This document shows positions 1 through 7,133 of a stretch of 64,000 bases of DNA, in pieces. This DNA comes from Microbispora rosea subsp. aerata (GTDB taxonomy: Bacteria > Actinomycetota > Actinomycetes > Streptosporangiales > Streptosporangiaceae). The notes beneath the pieces were generated by a model. The model was not told the DNA's origin. It searched no databases and worked only from the letters and a program-made list of their open reading frames with translations. A program made the position numbers and the translations under genes. The DNA lies in the NCBI RefSeq assembly GCF_014647835.1, contig NZ_BMPY01000012.1, forward strand, positions 62,001-126,000, given 5' to 3'. Position 1 is the first letter of the stretch; the number at the start of each line of letters is the position of its first letter.

Positions 1-26
1 TCTACCCCCCCAGAGCCGGACCACTC

Positions 27-67
27 GGCGGCCCCCGCTCTCCCCCCGGCGGGGGTCGCCCCTTTTT
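27..67 (+). terminator. Strong intrinsic terminator of an upstream transcription unit
   Basis: An 11-bp stem (27-37 with 50-60, one G-U pair) closes a 12-base loop and is followed within two bases by a run of five T (63-67). The gene it ends lies outside the window. It separates the ssd operon from whatever precedes it. Confidence 0.75.
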
Positions 68-114
68 GTTCTTGATCATTCAGTTGTGGGATTAGCGGAC
101 GTCCTTAACCAGTC

Positions 115-141
115 TTGTCCACAGGTCGGGCGTCGTCCACA
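115..141 (+). promoter_or_regulatory. Two DnaA boxes upstream of ssd
   Basis: TTGTCCACA at 115-123 matches the actinobacterial DnaA box exactly, and TCGTCCACA at 133-141 matches 8 of 9. Both lie on the plus strand, 18 bp apart, in the leader of the tad operon. A second cluster lies at 4564-4699. DnaA binding is inferred from the match only. Confidence 0.6.
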
Positions 142-231
142 GAACGCGGTTCGCTCCGCCGCGCCGGTTGCGGCGCCTCGCATTGTGGTCCTCCCGAACG
201 CCGAGTCAGCCCGGACGACAGGGAGACGACC

Positions 232-1626
232 ATGCCACGCCCACTGGCCATAACCGACGACCAGGAACTCCTCGACGACCTGCTCCGCATCGCCGCCGCC
301 GCGGGCGTCGAACTGGACGTGGCCCACACGGCCGCCCACGCCCGGCCGTACTGGATCCGGGCACCGCTGGTCGTGGTCGGCGGCGACCTGGCCGACGACC
401 TCGCCGCCACCGGTCCGCCACCTCGGCGGAACGTGGTCGTCGTGACGCGGACGGCCGGCGACCCCGACATGTGGCGCAGGTGCGTCGCCGTCGGGGCGCA
501 CACCGTGCTGGAGCTGCCCGAGGCCGAGCGGCTCCTCGTGGAGGAGTTCGGTGACGCCGTCGAGCCCGCCACCCGCGCGGGCACGGTCCTGTGCGTCACC
601 GCGGGGAAGGGAGGCGCGGGAGCCAGCGTCCTGGCGGCGTCCCTGGCGCTGACGGCGTCCCGCGACGGGCTCCGCACGCTCCTCGTCGACGCCGATCCGC
701 TCGGCGGCGGGATCGACGTACTGCTCGGCCAAGAGGAGGCTCTCGGCGCCCGCTGGCCCGACGTCGTCGGAAGGGAGGGCAGAGTGAGCTTCGCCGCCCT
801 CCAGGAGGCGCTGCCCACCTTCGGCGAGCTCACCGTGCTGTCGGCGCATCGCGGCGATCCGGTGCGCATACCCCGGGAGGCGATGCGCGTCGTGCTCGAC
901 GCCGCGCGGCGCGGCTGCGATCTGGTCGTGGTCGATCTGCCCCGGCACGTTGGCGAAGGCGAGGCGGAGGCGCTCGCCCGCGCCGCCGCGACGATCGTCG
1001 TCGTCCCCGCGGATCTGCGGGGAGCGCTCGCGGCGGCCCAGACGGTGTCGCTGCTCCGGCCGGGGACCGGCGACCTGCGCCTGGTGATGCGCGCGGGAAC
1101 ACTCGATCCGGAGGTCGTCGCGGCCTCCCTGTCGGTCCCGTGCGCGGGTGTGCTTCCGGAGGTTCGCGGGCTCGTGGAGACGCTGGACCGGGGGGACCCG
1201 CCCCCGCTGCGCCGCTCCCCACTGGGCCGCTTCTGCACCGAGCTGCTCGAGTCCCTCCTCGCCGGGTCCTCCCCAACCGACCCGCCCGGCCGTACCGGCG
1301 GGGTCGGCTGGACCGACCGGTCCAGCCGGGGAGATCGGAAAGGCCGGTCCGGCCAGCCTGACCGGGCCGGCCGAAGTGACCTTGTCGGCCGGAGTAGCCG
1401 GTCCGGCCAGAGTGGCCGGACTGGGCGGACCGACCGACCCGACCGGACCGACCTTGTCGGCCGGAGTAGGCGGACCGGCCGGGGTGATCGGACTGGCCGG
1501 ACTGACCAAGCCGACTGGACCGACCTTGCCAGCTGGACCAACCAGACCGACCTGTCCGGCAACACCGGCTGGACTGACCAGCCTGACCGGACCGGTCGGC
1601 CGTCCACCGGGGTGGGCGGCCCATGA
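232..1626 (+). CDS. ssd: Septum-site-determining protein Ssd / TadZ-CpaE-like ATPase
   Basis: This 464-residue protein belongs to the MinD/ParA-like CpaE/TadZ group that places Tad secretion systems at the cell pole or septum; the mycobacterial member is Ssd. The start at 232 has GGGAG six bases upstream. A longer frame begins inside a DnaA box and is less likely. A receiver-like N-terminal region is followed by a deviant Walker A motif KGGAGAS (about 126-132) and a DADPLGGG switch region. The body ends near residue 345. The remaining tail of about 120 residues is hydrophilic and repetitive (24-residue units rich in T, D, R, G, S), unlike normal family members. The stop overlaps the tadA start (ATGA), so the two are translationally coupled. 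Confidence 0.9.
   Translation: MPRPLAITDDQELLDDLLRIAAAAGVELDVAHTAAHARPYWIRAPLVVVGGDLADDLAATGPPPRRNVVVVTRTAGDPDMWRRCVAVGAHTVLELPEAERLLVEEFGDAVEPATRAGTVLCVTAGKGGAGASVLAASLALTASRDGLRTLLVDADPLGGGIDVLLGQEEALGARWPDVVGREGRVSFAALQEALPTFGELTVLSAHRGDPVRIPREAMRVVLDAARRGCDLVVVDLPRHVGEGEAEALARAAATIVVVPADLRGALAAAQTVSLLRPGTGDLRLVMRAGTLDPEVVAASLSVPCAGVLPEVRGLVETLDRGDPPPLRRSPLGRFCTELLESLLAGSSPTDPPGRTGGVGWTDRSSRGDRKGRSGQPDRAGRSDLVGRSSRSGQSGRTGRTDRPDRTDLVGRSRRTGRGDRTGRTDQADWTDLASWTNQTDLSGNTGWTDQPDRTGRPSTGVGGP
1379..1594 (+). repeat. Degenerate 72-bp tandem repeat in the ssd tail, 3 copies
   Basis: Copies begin at 1379, 1451 and 1523, exactly 72 bp apart, each opening with ACCTTG. In the ssd frame they encode three 24-residue units: the first begins SDLVGRSSRSGQ, the second TDLVGRSRRTGR, the third TDLASWTNQTDL. 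A weaker copy may precede them. The next frame on the same strand reads as Gly/Pro-rich GPTGPAG-type sequence. Confidence 0.85.
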
Positions 1627-2801
1627 CCCGCGAAGGCTTGGTGACTGTTCCCGGCGTCGCCGCCGATCTGGTCGAGGCGGTCCGGGTACGGCTGTCGCAG
1701 ACCGGCGCCGCCCCCACCGCGGCCCAGGTGGCTGCGGCCCTGCGAGCGGAGCGTGCAGTGCTCGGCGACGCCGAGATCCTGGCCATCGCCCGCACACTGC
1801 GTGCCCACCTCATCGGCGCGGGCCCGCTCGAAGCCCTGCTGGCCGAGCCGGGCGTCACCGACGTCCTGGTGAACGGGCCGCGCGAGGTGTGGGTGGACGA
1901 CGGAAACGGTCTGCGTAGGACGAGCGTGACGTTCTCCGGAGACGACGAGGTTCGCAGGCTGGCCCAGCGTCTGGCCGCGGCGGCCGGGCGCCGCCTTGAC
2001 GACGCCTGCCCCTACGTGGACGCGCGGCTCGCCGGAGGCGTGCGCCTGCACGCGGTCCTCCCGCCGATCGCCCCCGAGGGAACCTGCCTTTCCCTCCGGC
2101 TCCCGTCGCGGCGGGCGTTCACCGTTGAGGAGCTCGCCACGCGGGACGGAGCCGCCGTGCTCCGCGCGATCATGGCGGCGCGCCTGGCGTTCCTGATCAC
2201 GGGCGGCACCGGTACAGGAAAAACGACGATGCTCAGTGCCATGCTCTCGCTCGCGGGTCCGGCGGAGCGCCTGCTGCTCGTCGAGGACTCCGCCGAGTTG
2301 CAGCCCGTGCACCCGCACGTCGTACGGCTGGAGTCCCGGCCGCCGAACCTGGAAGGCGCGGGCGGGGTCGGGCTGCGTGATCTCGTACGGCAGGCCCTCC
2401 GGATGCGGCCAGACCGTCTCGTGGTGGGCGAGGTGCGCGGAGCTGAGGTCGTCGATCTCCTGGCGGCTCTGAACACCGGCCACGAGGGAGGCTGCGGCAC
2501 GCTGCACGCCAACAACGCCGCCGACGTGCCCGCGCGGCTGGAGGCCCTTGCCTGTGCGGCGGGGCTGTCGCGGGAAGCCGTGCACAGCCAGATCGCCGCC
2601 GCGCTCAACCTCGTCATTCACCTCGTGCGGGAGGCGGGCGGCGGTCGTCGCCGCGTGTCCGAGGTCTGCGTGATCGAACGGGCCTCGTCGGGTTTGGTGA
2701 CGGCGGTTCCGGCGCTGACCTTCGATTCGGCCGGACGGTCGTGCCGAGGTCCGGCCTTCGAGGCGCTGCGAGCGCGCTGCCCGGCGTCATGGCCGTTGTG
2801 A
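1623..2801 (+). CDS. tadA: TadA/CpaF-type secretion ATPase
   Basis: A 392-residue hexameric AAA ATPase of the VirB11/CpaF group that powers assembly of Flp/Tad pili or a related type II-like machine at the cytoplasmic face of the membrane. The N-terminal domain contains the segment VTDVLVNGPREVWVD. The Walker A is GGTGTGKTT (194-202), followed by an Asp box (VEDSAELQ), a Walker B region RLVVGEVRG (265-273) and a His box with GHEGGCGTLHANN. Length is normal for actinobacterial TadA. The start overlaps the ssd stop by four bases and the end overlaps tadB by 13, so ssd, tadA and tadB form one operon. Recognition is strong. Confidence 0.96.
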   Translation: MTREGLVTVPGVAADLVEAVRVRLSQTGAAPTAAQVAAALRAERAVLGDAEILAIARTLRAHLIGAGPLEALLAEPGVTDVLVNGPREVWVDDGNGLRRTSVTFSGDDEVRRLAQRLAAAAGRRLDDACPYVDARLAGGVRLHAVLPPIAPEGTCLSLRLPSRRAFTVEELATRDGAAVLRAIMAARLAFLITGGTGTGKTTMLSAMLSLAGPAERLLLVEDSAELQPVHPHVVRLESRPPNLEGAGGVGLRDLVRQALRMRPDRLVVGEVRGAEVVDLLAALNTGHEGGCGTLHANNAADVPARLEALACAAGLSREAVHSQIAAALNLVIHLVREAGGGRRRVSEVCVIERASSGLVTAVPALTFDSAGRSCRGPAFEALRARCPASWPL

Positions 2802-3547
2802 CCTCGCCGGGCGCGCTGGTCATGGGGCTGGCCGCGATGGTCGCCGCCGCCCTCGCCGCCTGGGTGTGGGCCGGGCCGGACGCCGGGACGACACGCCTGG
2901 CGTCGCTCACCGGAACGCGGCGGCCACGGGACCCGCGTAGATTCTGGGCCGCTCTCTCCCTTCGCCCGCGACCAGGGGTGACGGCGGCGGCCTGGCGCGC
3001 GGCCTCGATCGAGCTGTGCCAGAGCCTCGCAGCCGAGCTGGCGGCGGGCAGGCCACCCGGCGACGCCCTCGCCCGGGCGGTCGCGTCGATCAGCTCGCCC
3101 GACCCGGCCGTGCTCGCCCCGGTGGTCGCCGCCGCCAGAGACGGTGGCGACGTCGCCGCGGCCCTGATGAACGCCGCGCCTGCTCGTGGTGGCGAGGGCT
3201 TGGTCCGGCTGGCCGCCTGCTGGCGGGTGAGCGTGGCCGTGGGCGGCGGCCTGACCGCGCTGGTGGAACGGGTGTGCGCGTCTCTGCGAGACGCGCAGGC
3301 CCATCGCGAGGAGGTGGCCGCTCAGCTTTCCGGCCCCCGTGCGACCGCCCGCATGCTCGCGGGCCTGCCCGTGCTCGGTCTGCTGATGGCCGCCGGGCTC
3401 GGCATGGACCCGCTGGCGTTCCTGCTCGGCGGCCCGGCCGGGTTCGCCTGCCTGGTCATCGGGCTCGCCCTCGACGCGGCCGGCGTCTGGTGGACCCACC
3501 GGCTCGTCACCCGGGCAGAAGAGCTGCCGGGCTTTGATCCCCGGTAA
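2789..3547 (+). CDS. tadB: TadB-type integral membrane protein (type II secretion F domain)
   Basis: A 252-residue inner-membrane platform protein of the GspF/TadB family, expected to interact with the TadA ATPase. It has an N-terminal membrane segment (ALVMGLAAMVAAALAAWVW), a cytoplasmic T2SSF helical domain (LCQSLAAELAAGRPPGDALARAV) and two membrane segments near the C terminus. The ATG at 2789 overlaps tadA by 13 bases. A GTG at 2798 makes a GTGA overlap with the tadA stop and is an equally good start. An upstream ATG at 2741 would overlap too far. It is followed by 257 bases containing a degenerate repeat rather than directly by tadC. Confidence 0.93.
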   Translation: MAVVTSPGALVMGLAAMVAAALAAWVWAGPDAGTTRLASLTGTRRPRDPRRFWAALSLRPRPGVTAAAWRAASIELCQSLAAELAAGRPPGDALARAVASISSPDPAVLAPVVAAARDGGDVAAALMNAAPARGGEGLVRLAACWRVSVAVGGGLTALVERVCASLRDAQAHREEVAAQLSGPRATARMLAGLPVLGLLMAAGLGMDPLAFLLGGPAGFACLVIGLALDAAGVWWTHRLVTRAEELPGFDPR

Positions 3548-3603
3548 CCGTCGCGCCCGCATCGGCATGGGGTCCGGTCCGGAGCCCCGCGGAGGGCCAG
3601 CAT

Positions 3604-3751
3604 GCTCCTGGAGATCCCGGTTGTGCTGAGGGGCCGGCGCGGCGCTCCGCTCGGGAAAGCCGCAGAAAGCCGGTAGCGCTCGTGGAGATACCGGCGTGCT
3701 GTGGGGGCGGCGAGGTGCTTCGGCTAGGAGAGTCGCGGGGCCGGGAGCCGG
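3604..3751 (+). repeat. Degenerate 74-bp direct duplication between tadB and tadC
   Basis: A segment starting GCTCCTGGAGATCCCGG at 3604 is followed by a diverged copy starting GCTCGTGGAGATACCGG at 3678. The two align over about 70 bases with roughly a quarter of positions changed and one small gap. No open frame here looks real. The tad operon is normally continuous, so this spacer looks like duplicated, decaying DNA. Confidence 0.65.
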
Positions 3752-3804
3752 GCCGTCGTCGTGCGAGAAAGCGAGATCGCGATGTGCCGGAAAGGAAGTG
3801 AGAC

Positions 3805-4557
3805 ATGCTCGCTGTGCTGGCCGGGGTCCTGACCACGCTGGCGATGTTGGCATGGCCGGTTGCCCGTTCGCCGAACTTACGCCTGCAAGCCCTCGCGTCC
3901 GCAGCGTCGTCACCGGCAACGCAAACCCACGGGCCGCCGGCGCACGAGGACGCGACCGCGTCCCGTCGAGCGGTGGCCGTTGCGGCACCCGTGGGACTCA
4001 TGCTCCTCCTGCTTCTCGGAGGTCCTGTGGGGGCGCTCGCGGGAACGGTGACGGCCGCCGGCCTGTTCGTCGCCGTGCACAGACGGGAACCCGCCGAAGT
4101 CAGGCGACGCAGGGAGCGCATGGTCGCCGATCTGCCGTTCGCCGTCGACTTGATCGTCGCGTGTCTCCGGGCTGGGCAGCCGATGAGCGCGGCCGTCGAG
4201 ACGACCGCTGACGCCATAGCGGGGCCGGTGGGCGAGCGCCTTTCGCGGGTCGGTGCGCAGATGCGCCTGGGCGCTCCCCCCGAGGAGGCGTGGGCTGCTC
4301 TGTCCGGTGAGCCGGCGCTCGCCGCTTTGGCCAGAACGATGATCCGGGCTGCTCAGAGCGGTGCGCCGGTGGCGGATGTCCTCACCCGGCTTGCCGATGA
4401 CGCCCGCCGTACGGCCCGGGCGACGGCCTCGGCCGCGGCGCGCAGGGTGGGGGTGTACGCCGTCGTACCACTGGGGCTCTGCTTCTTGCCGGCGTTCGTC
4501 TTCCTCGGGATCATTCCCATGGTCGCGGGCTTGGCGGGCCAGATCCTCCTGCCATGA
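3805..4557 (+). CDS. tadC: TadC-type integral membrane protein (type II secretion F domain)
   Basis: A 250-residue second platform protein of the Tad machine. It has an N-terminal membrane segment, a second one at about residues 60-85 (AVAVAAPVGLMLLLLLGGPVG), a cytoplasmic T2SSF domain (DLPFAVDLIVACLRAGQPMSAAVE) and a hydrophobic C-terminal pair (PLGLCFLPAFVFLGIIPMV). AGGAAG lies seven to eight bases before the ATG. It belongs with tadB functionally but has its own ribosome binding site after the spacer. The region just downstream carries a DnaA-box cluster. Confidence 0.93.
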   Translation: MLAVLAGVLTTLAMLAWPVARSPNLRLQALASAASSPATQTHGPPAHEDATASRRAVAVAAPVGLMLLLLLGGPVGALAGTVTAAGLFVAVHRREPAEVRRRRERMVADLPFAVDLIVACLRAGQPMSAAVETTADAIAGPVGERLSRVGAQMRLGAPPEEAWAALSGEPALAALARTMIRAAQSGAPVADVLTRLADDARRTARATASAAARRVGVYAVVPLGLCFLPAFVFLGIIPMVAGLAGQILLP

Positions 4558-4563
4558 ACAGCC

Positions 4564-4699
4564 TGTGGACAAATCAATCCACAGCTGTGGACAGGCGTGG
4601 GCCCAAGTAGCCAAGAAGCTGCGTAAATCGCAGGTCGTACACCCACAGGCCTAGTTGCTCTGCCTGTGGACAACCTCGTTGGCCGCGCTGTTATCCACA
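4564..4699. promoter_or_regulatory. Cluster of five DnaA boxes between tadC and the pilin gene
   Basis: Exact boxes: TTGTCCACA on the minus strand at 4564-4572 and 4665-4673, and TTATCCACA on the plus strand at 4691-4699. Near matches: 4586-4594 (minus, 8 of 9) and 4575-4583 (plus, 7 of 9). The first three start exactly 11 bp apart, about one helical turn. It fills the 234-base gap between tadC and the next gene. No replication initiator gene is nearby, so a titration or regulatory site is more likely than an origin. Confidence 0.75.
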
Positions 4700-4791
4700 G
4701 AATCGCGCTCGGCACGAATTCCGCCGCCCGCAGTGCCGCAACCTGGCCCGGCACGGGCGGAAGGGCCGCCCCCAGTGGGTCGGGAGGACCG

Positions 4792-5526
4792 ATGAGCAAG
4801 CACGCCGCGACCGTAAGGAGCCAAACGGGCAGGATCGTCCTGCGGCGAAATGGCGAGACTGCGGCCCGTCACGGCGAGACCGTGGGCCGTCATAGGGCGC
4901 GGCCCGCGCGATGGACGGCGCTCGTGCGCTCCCTGCGAGGGGCGCTGCTCAGCCGTCCCGGGCGAACCCAGGCCGCCCGGCACCAGGGCGCGGGGCGCGA
5001 GGGCGCACGGCTGGAGAGCGCCACGTACGGAGCGATCGAGAGCGCCCGGCTGGAGAACGCCGCGTACAGGGGGATCGAGAACACCCGGCCGTGGAACGCC
5101 GCGTGCAGTGGGATTGAAAGTGCTCGGCTGCGCAAGGCTGCGCGCAGGGAAATCCGGGGGGTGCGGCTGTGGAAGGCCGTGCGCAGCGGGATCGAGGGTG
5201 CCCGGCTGTGGAAGGCCGTGTCCGGGGGGAACGGGGGCGCACGGCTGGAGAACGTCGCGCGGGCGATGGGCGACGCCGTGAGGCGATCGTGCGCCGCTTT
5301 GCGGCGTACCGCCGCGGGAGCCTCGTTTCGCGCCCGAGAGCTGAGCATCCAGTGGGTGGTGCAATCCAGGATGAGGGTCGATGCGGGCATGTCGACCGCT
5401 GAGTACGCCGTCGGCACGATCGCTGCCTGCGGCTTCGCCGCCCTGCTTTGGAAGGTGGTTACGAGTGGTGAGGTGAGGGCCATGCTGGCCGCGCTCATCC
5501 AAAAGGCGCTGAAGCTGGCTGCCTGA
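4792..5526 (+). CDS. DUF4244 pilin-like protein with an N-terminal repeat extension
   Basis: A 244-residue protein whose last 50 residues are a DUF4244 domain, the small pilin-like subunit of actinobacterial Tad loci: DAGMSTAEYAVGTIAA, then a membrane helix and a short amphipathic tail. The motif GMSTAEYA resembles the processing and assembly region of Flp pilins. The start at 4792 has GGGAGG five bases upstream; a GTG at 4666 overlaps a DnaA box and is rejected. Typical DUF4244 proteins are much shorter. Here residues 72-162 are seven tandem 13-residue units, preceded by a very basic stretch. The extension is positively charged and would sit in front of the pilin helix. Whether the protein is processed and exported is not shown. 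Confidence 0.82.
   Translation: MSKHAATVRSQTGRIVLRRNGETAARHGETVGRHRARPARWTALVRSLRGALLSRPGRTQAARHQGAGREGARLESATYGAIESARLENAAYRGIENTRPWNAACSGIESARLRKAARREIRGVRLWKAVRSGIEGARLWKAVSGGNGGARLENVARAMGDAVRRSCAALRRTAAGASFRARELSIQWVVQSRMRVDAGMSTAEYAVGTIAACGFAALLWKVVTSGEVRAMLAALIQKALKLAA
5005..5277 (+). repeat. Seven 39-bp (13-residue) tandem repeats in the DUF4244 gene
   Basis: The seven units begin ARLESATY, ARLENAAY, TRPWNAAC, ARLRKAAR, VRLWKAVR, ARLWKAVS and ARLENVAR. Each is 13 codons with no indels, so the period is strictly in frame. Units share the pattern xRLxxAxxxxIEx, which could form a basic amphipathic helix. Confidence 0.9.
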
Positions 5527-5534
5527 GGCCACCG

Positions 5535-6023
5535 ATGCTGCGCCGATACGCCTGGGTCGCGCGACATCCCGCCATAGGTTGGCGGCCTCGGAGAGAAACA
5601 GGCTCGGTGACGGCGGAGACCGCCGTCGCCCTGCCGGCCCTCGTGCTGGTGCTGATCGTCGCGCTATGGGTCGTGACGATCGTGGGCGCCCAACTGCGAT
5701 GCGTGGACGCGGCCCGCGCCGGCGCACGCGCAGCCGCAAGGGGCGAGGCAGGCGAGAGGGTGAGCGCGGCGGTCCGGAGCCTGGCTCCCGAGGGCGCCAC
5801 AGTGTCCATTCAGGCGGGAGCCGACACGACGCGGGTCGAGGTCATCGCGAACGTCCGGCCACCGTTCAGGTCGCCCCTTCCGCCGGTTCGCCTCCGTGTC
5901 GCCGCCGTCTCCGCCACCGAACCCGGCGTGCTCTCGCCGCTGGCGACGGACGCGGCGGCGACCCGGCCTTCCGCCGATGCGAGGGGGCACTTCGAGGCCC
6001 GCAGACCAGGCGGGCTCGGGTGA
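5535..6023 (+). CDS. TadE-family pseudopilin
   Basis: A 162-residue TadE-like protein. The segment GSVTAETAVALPALVLVLIVALW at about 23-45 is the conserved N-terminal membrane anchor, with the glutamate that typifies TadE/pseudopilins. It is followed by a small extracytoplasmic domain rich in alanine and arginine. It starts nine bases after the DUF4244 stop, with GAGG six bases before the ATG, so both are in one operon. The last 40 residues are disordered in character. It would be a minor pilin or assembly factor of the Tad machine. Confidence 0.85.
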   Translation: MLRRYAWVARHPAIGWRPRRETGSVTAETAVALPALVLVLIVALWVVTIVGAQLRCVDAARAGARAAARGEAGERVSAAVRSLAPEGATVSIQAGADTTRVEVIANVRPPFRSPLPPVRLRVAAVSATEPGVLSPLATDAAATRPSADARGHFEARRPGGLG

Positions 6024-6361
6024 CGAAGAGCTGCGAAGTCGCAGGACCGTTCAGGGCGATTCACCTCGAACGGCGAGGTAGGCGATGGCGAAGCGCGTCC
6101 GGCTCGGAAGGTCGTCTTCGGACGGGCTTCGCCGGGCGTTCGCGCATGGAGGCTCGCGCGAGGAGGCCCGTAGAAGCAGGAGCGGCGAGCTACGGCTTCG
6201 GGGCGCCCGTCTTCCGCACCAGAAAGAGCCGTGCCAGAACCAAGGGCGGGCGGTCCCGGGGTGGTGGGCGCGCATTGTTCATCCGACCGGACAGCCGCAG
6301 GAGTGCGAGCGGTGCGTGCGGTGGACTCGAGGAATGGAATGACGTGGTCCCGAGGAACGGA
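6024..6361 (+). other. Gap of 338 bases, no convincing gene
   Basis: Between the two tadE-like genes. A frame at 6085-6342 is open but has arginine-rich, biased composition and no recognisable motif, so I do not call it. TadE genes are normally adjacent, so this may be expanded or decayed DNA. Confidence 0.4.
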
Positions 6362-6868
6362 ATGAGTACGTCACCAGCCGGTGGAGGTGGACCGTGTCCG
6401 GCGCGGGGACGATCAGCCGTTGGGGGCGGAGCGTGTCCGGCGCGGGAGCGATCAGTCGTTGGGGGCGGGCCGTGTCCGGCGCGGGGACGATCAGTCGTTG
6501 GGGGCGGGCCGTGTCCGGCGCGGGAACGCGGGTCGGCGACCATCTGGACGATCGCCCTGATGATCGCCGTGTGGGCGGTGGCAATGATCGTCGTCCAGGT
6601 GGGCGTCGCCCGCGTCGCGCGGCACCGGGCGCAGAGCGCCGCTGATCTCGGCGCACTCGGTGCCGCTCGCGTGGCGCTGGCGGCTCCCGACGTGGCCTGT
6701 GACCGTGCGCGGACAGTGACGGTTGCCAACGGTGCGTCGCTGCGGTCGTGCTCGCTGTCGGGTGGTGTGGCCGAGGTCGTGGTGACGGTGCGTTTTGTGG
6801 TCCCCCTGCTCGGGCCCGCGACGGCAACCGCTTCCGCGTCGGCTGGTCCGGTCGGTGCGGTCGCATGA
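6362..6868 (+). CDS. Second TadE-like protein of the helicase/secretion neighbourhood family
   Basis: A 168-residue protein. After the repeat region, GSATIWTIALMIAVWAVAMIV (about 57-77) forms the membrane anchor. It is followed by ARVARHRAQSAADLGALGAA, the hallmark of the TadE-like family found next to the DUF1998 helicase in actinobacteria. The start at 6362 has GAGGA about seven bases upstream. Residues 8-56 are a near-perfect 13-residue repeat containing one cysteine per unit, which is not typical of the family; normal members begin close to the GSATIW motif. A later start just before that motif cannot be excluded, but no good ribosome binding site is seen there. Confidence 0.75.
   Translation: MSTSPAGGGGPCPARGRSAVGGGACPARERSVVGGGPCPARGRSVVGGGPCPARERGSATIWTIALMIAVWAVAMIVVQVGVARVARHRAQSAADLGALGAARVALAAPDVACDRARTVTVANGASLRSCSLSGGVAEVVVTVRFVVPLLGPATATASASAGPVGAVA
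6383..6529 (+). repeat. Near-identical 39-bp tandem repeat, about 3.8 copies
   Basis: Units start at 6383, 6422, 6461 and 6500 and differ at only a few positions. They encode GGGPCPARGRSAV, GGGACPARERSVV, GGGPCPARGRSVV and GGGPCPARER. High identity means recent expansion. The period equals that of the diverged repeat in the DUF4244 gene 1 kb upstream, but the sequence is unrelated. Confidence 0.92.
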
Positions 6869-6975
6869 GGAGAAATCAGGCCCTCAGCCGGGGTTCGCGG
6901 GACAACCCGAGGATCAGGCTCGTGACATCGTTAACATTCCGGATATAACCGGCATATTGGGCATTTTGGGATCTT

Positions 6976-7010
6976 TCGCAATGTCATGTCTGCTTCTGTC
7001 GCAATAGAAT
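6976..7010 (+). promoter_or_regulatory. Possible promoter in an AT-rich leader, with a direct repeat
   Basis: The 265-base gap before the next gene is unusually AT-rich around 6920-7060. TAGAAT at 7005-7010 is a good -10 hexamer; the -35 region (about 6982) is weak. TCGCAAT occurs at 6976-6982 and 6999-7005. The untranslated leader would be about 115 bases. Confidence 0.35.
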
Positions 7011-7133
7011 CACGACTTCTTAGACAAACAGTCCAAGAGTGGACGACTGGCATAAAGTGCGGCGTATTCTCAGTCGCCGTACGCGTTCGGCAGGGCAGCC
7101 GGGGCGGACGGTTTTCCACGAAAGGGACGCGTC

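Noticed and set aside
76-2621. Collagen-like and Pro/Gly-rich frames on both strands over ssd-tadA
   Set aside because: They arise from the 72-bp repeat read in other frames and lack start signals; the plus-strand ssd frame has all the family motifs.
4558-4791. DnaA-box cluster as the chromosomal origin
   Set aside because: No dnaA, dnaN, gyrase or ribosomal L34 gene is near, and there are only five boxes, three of them exact. A typical actinomycete oriC has many more.
6085-6342. Open frame between the tadE genes
   Set aside because: Arginine-rich, no motif, no good ribosome binding site, and not seen in other tad loci that I recall.
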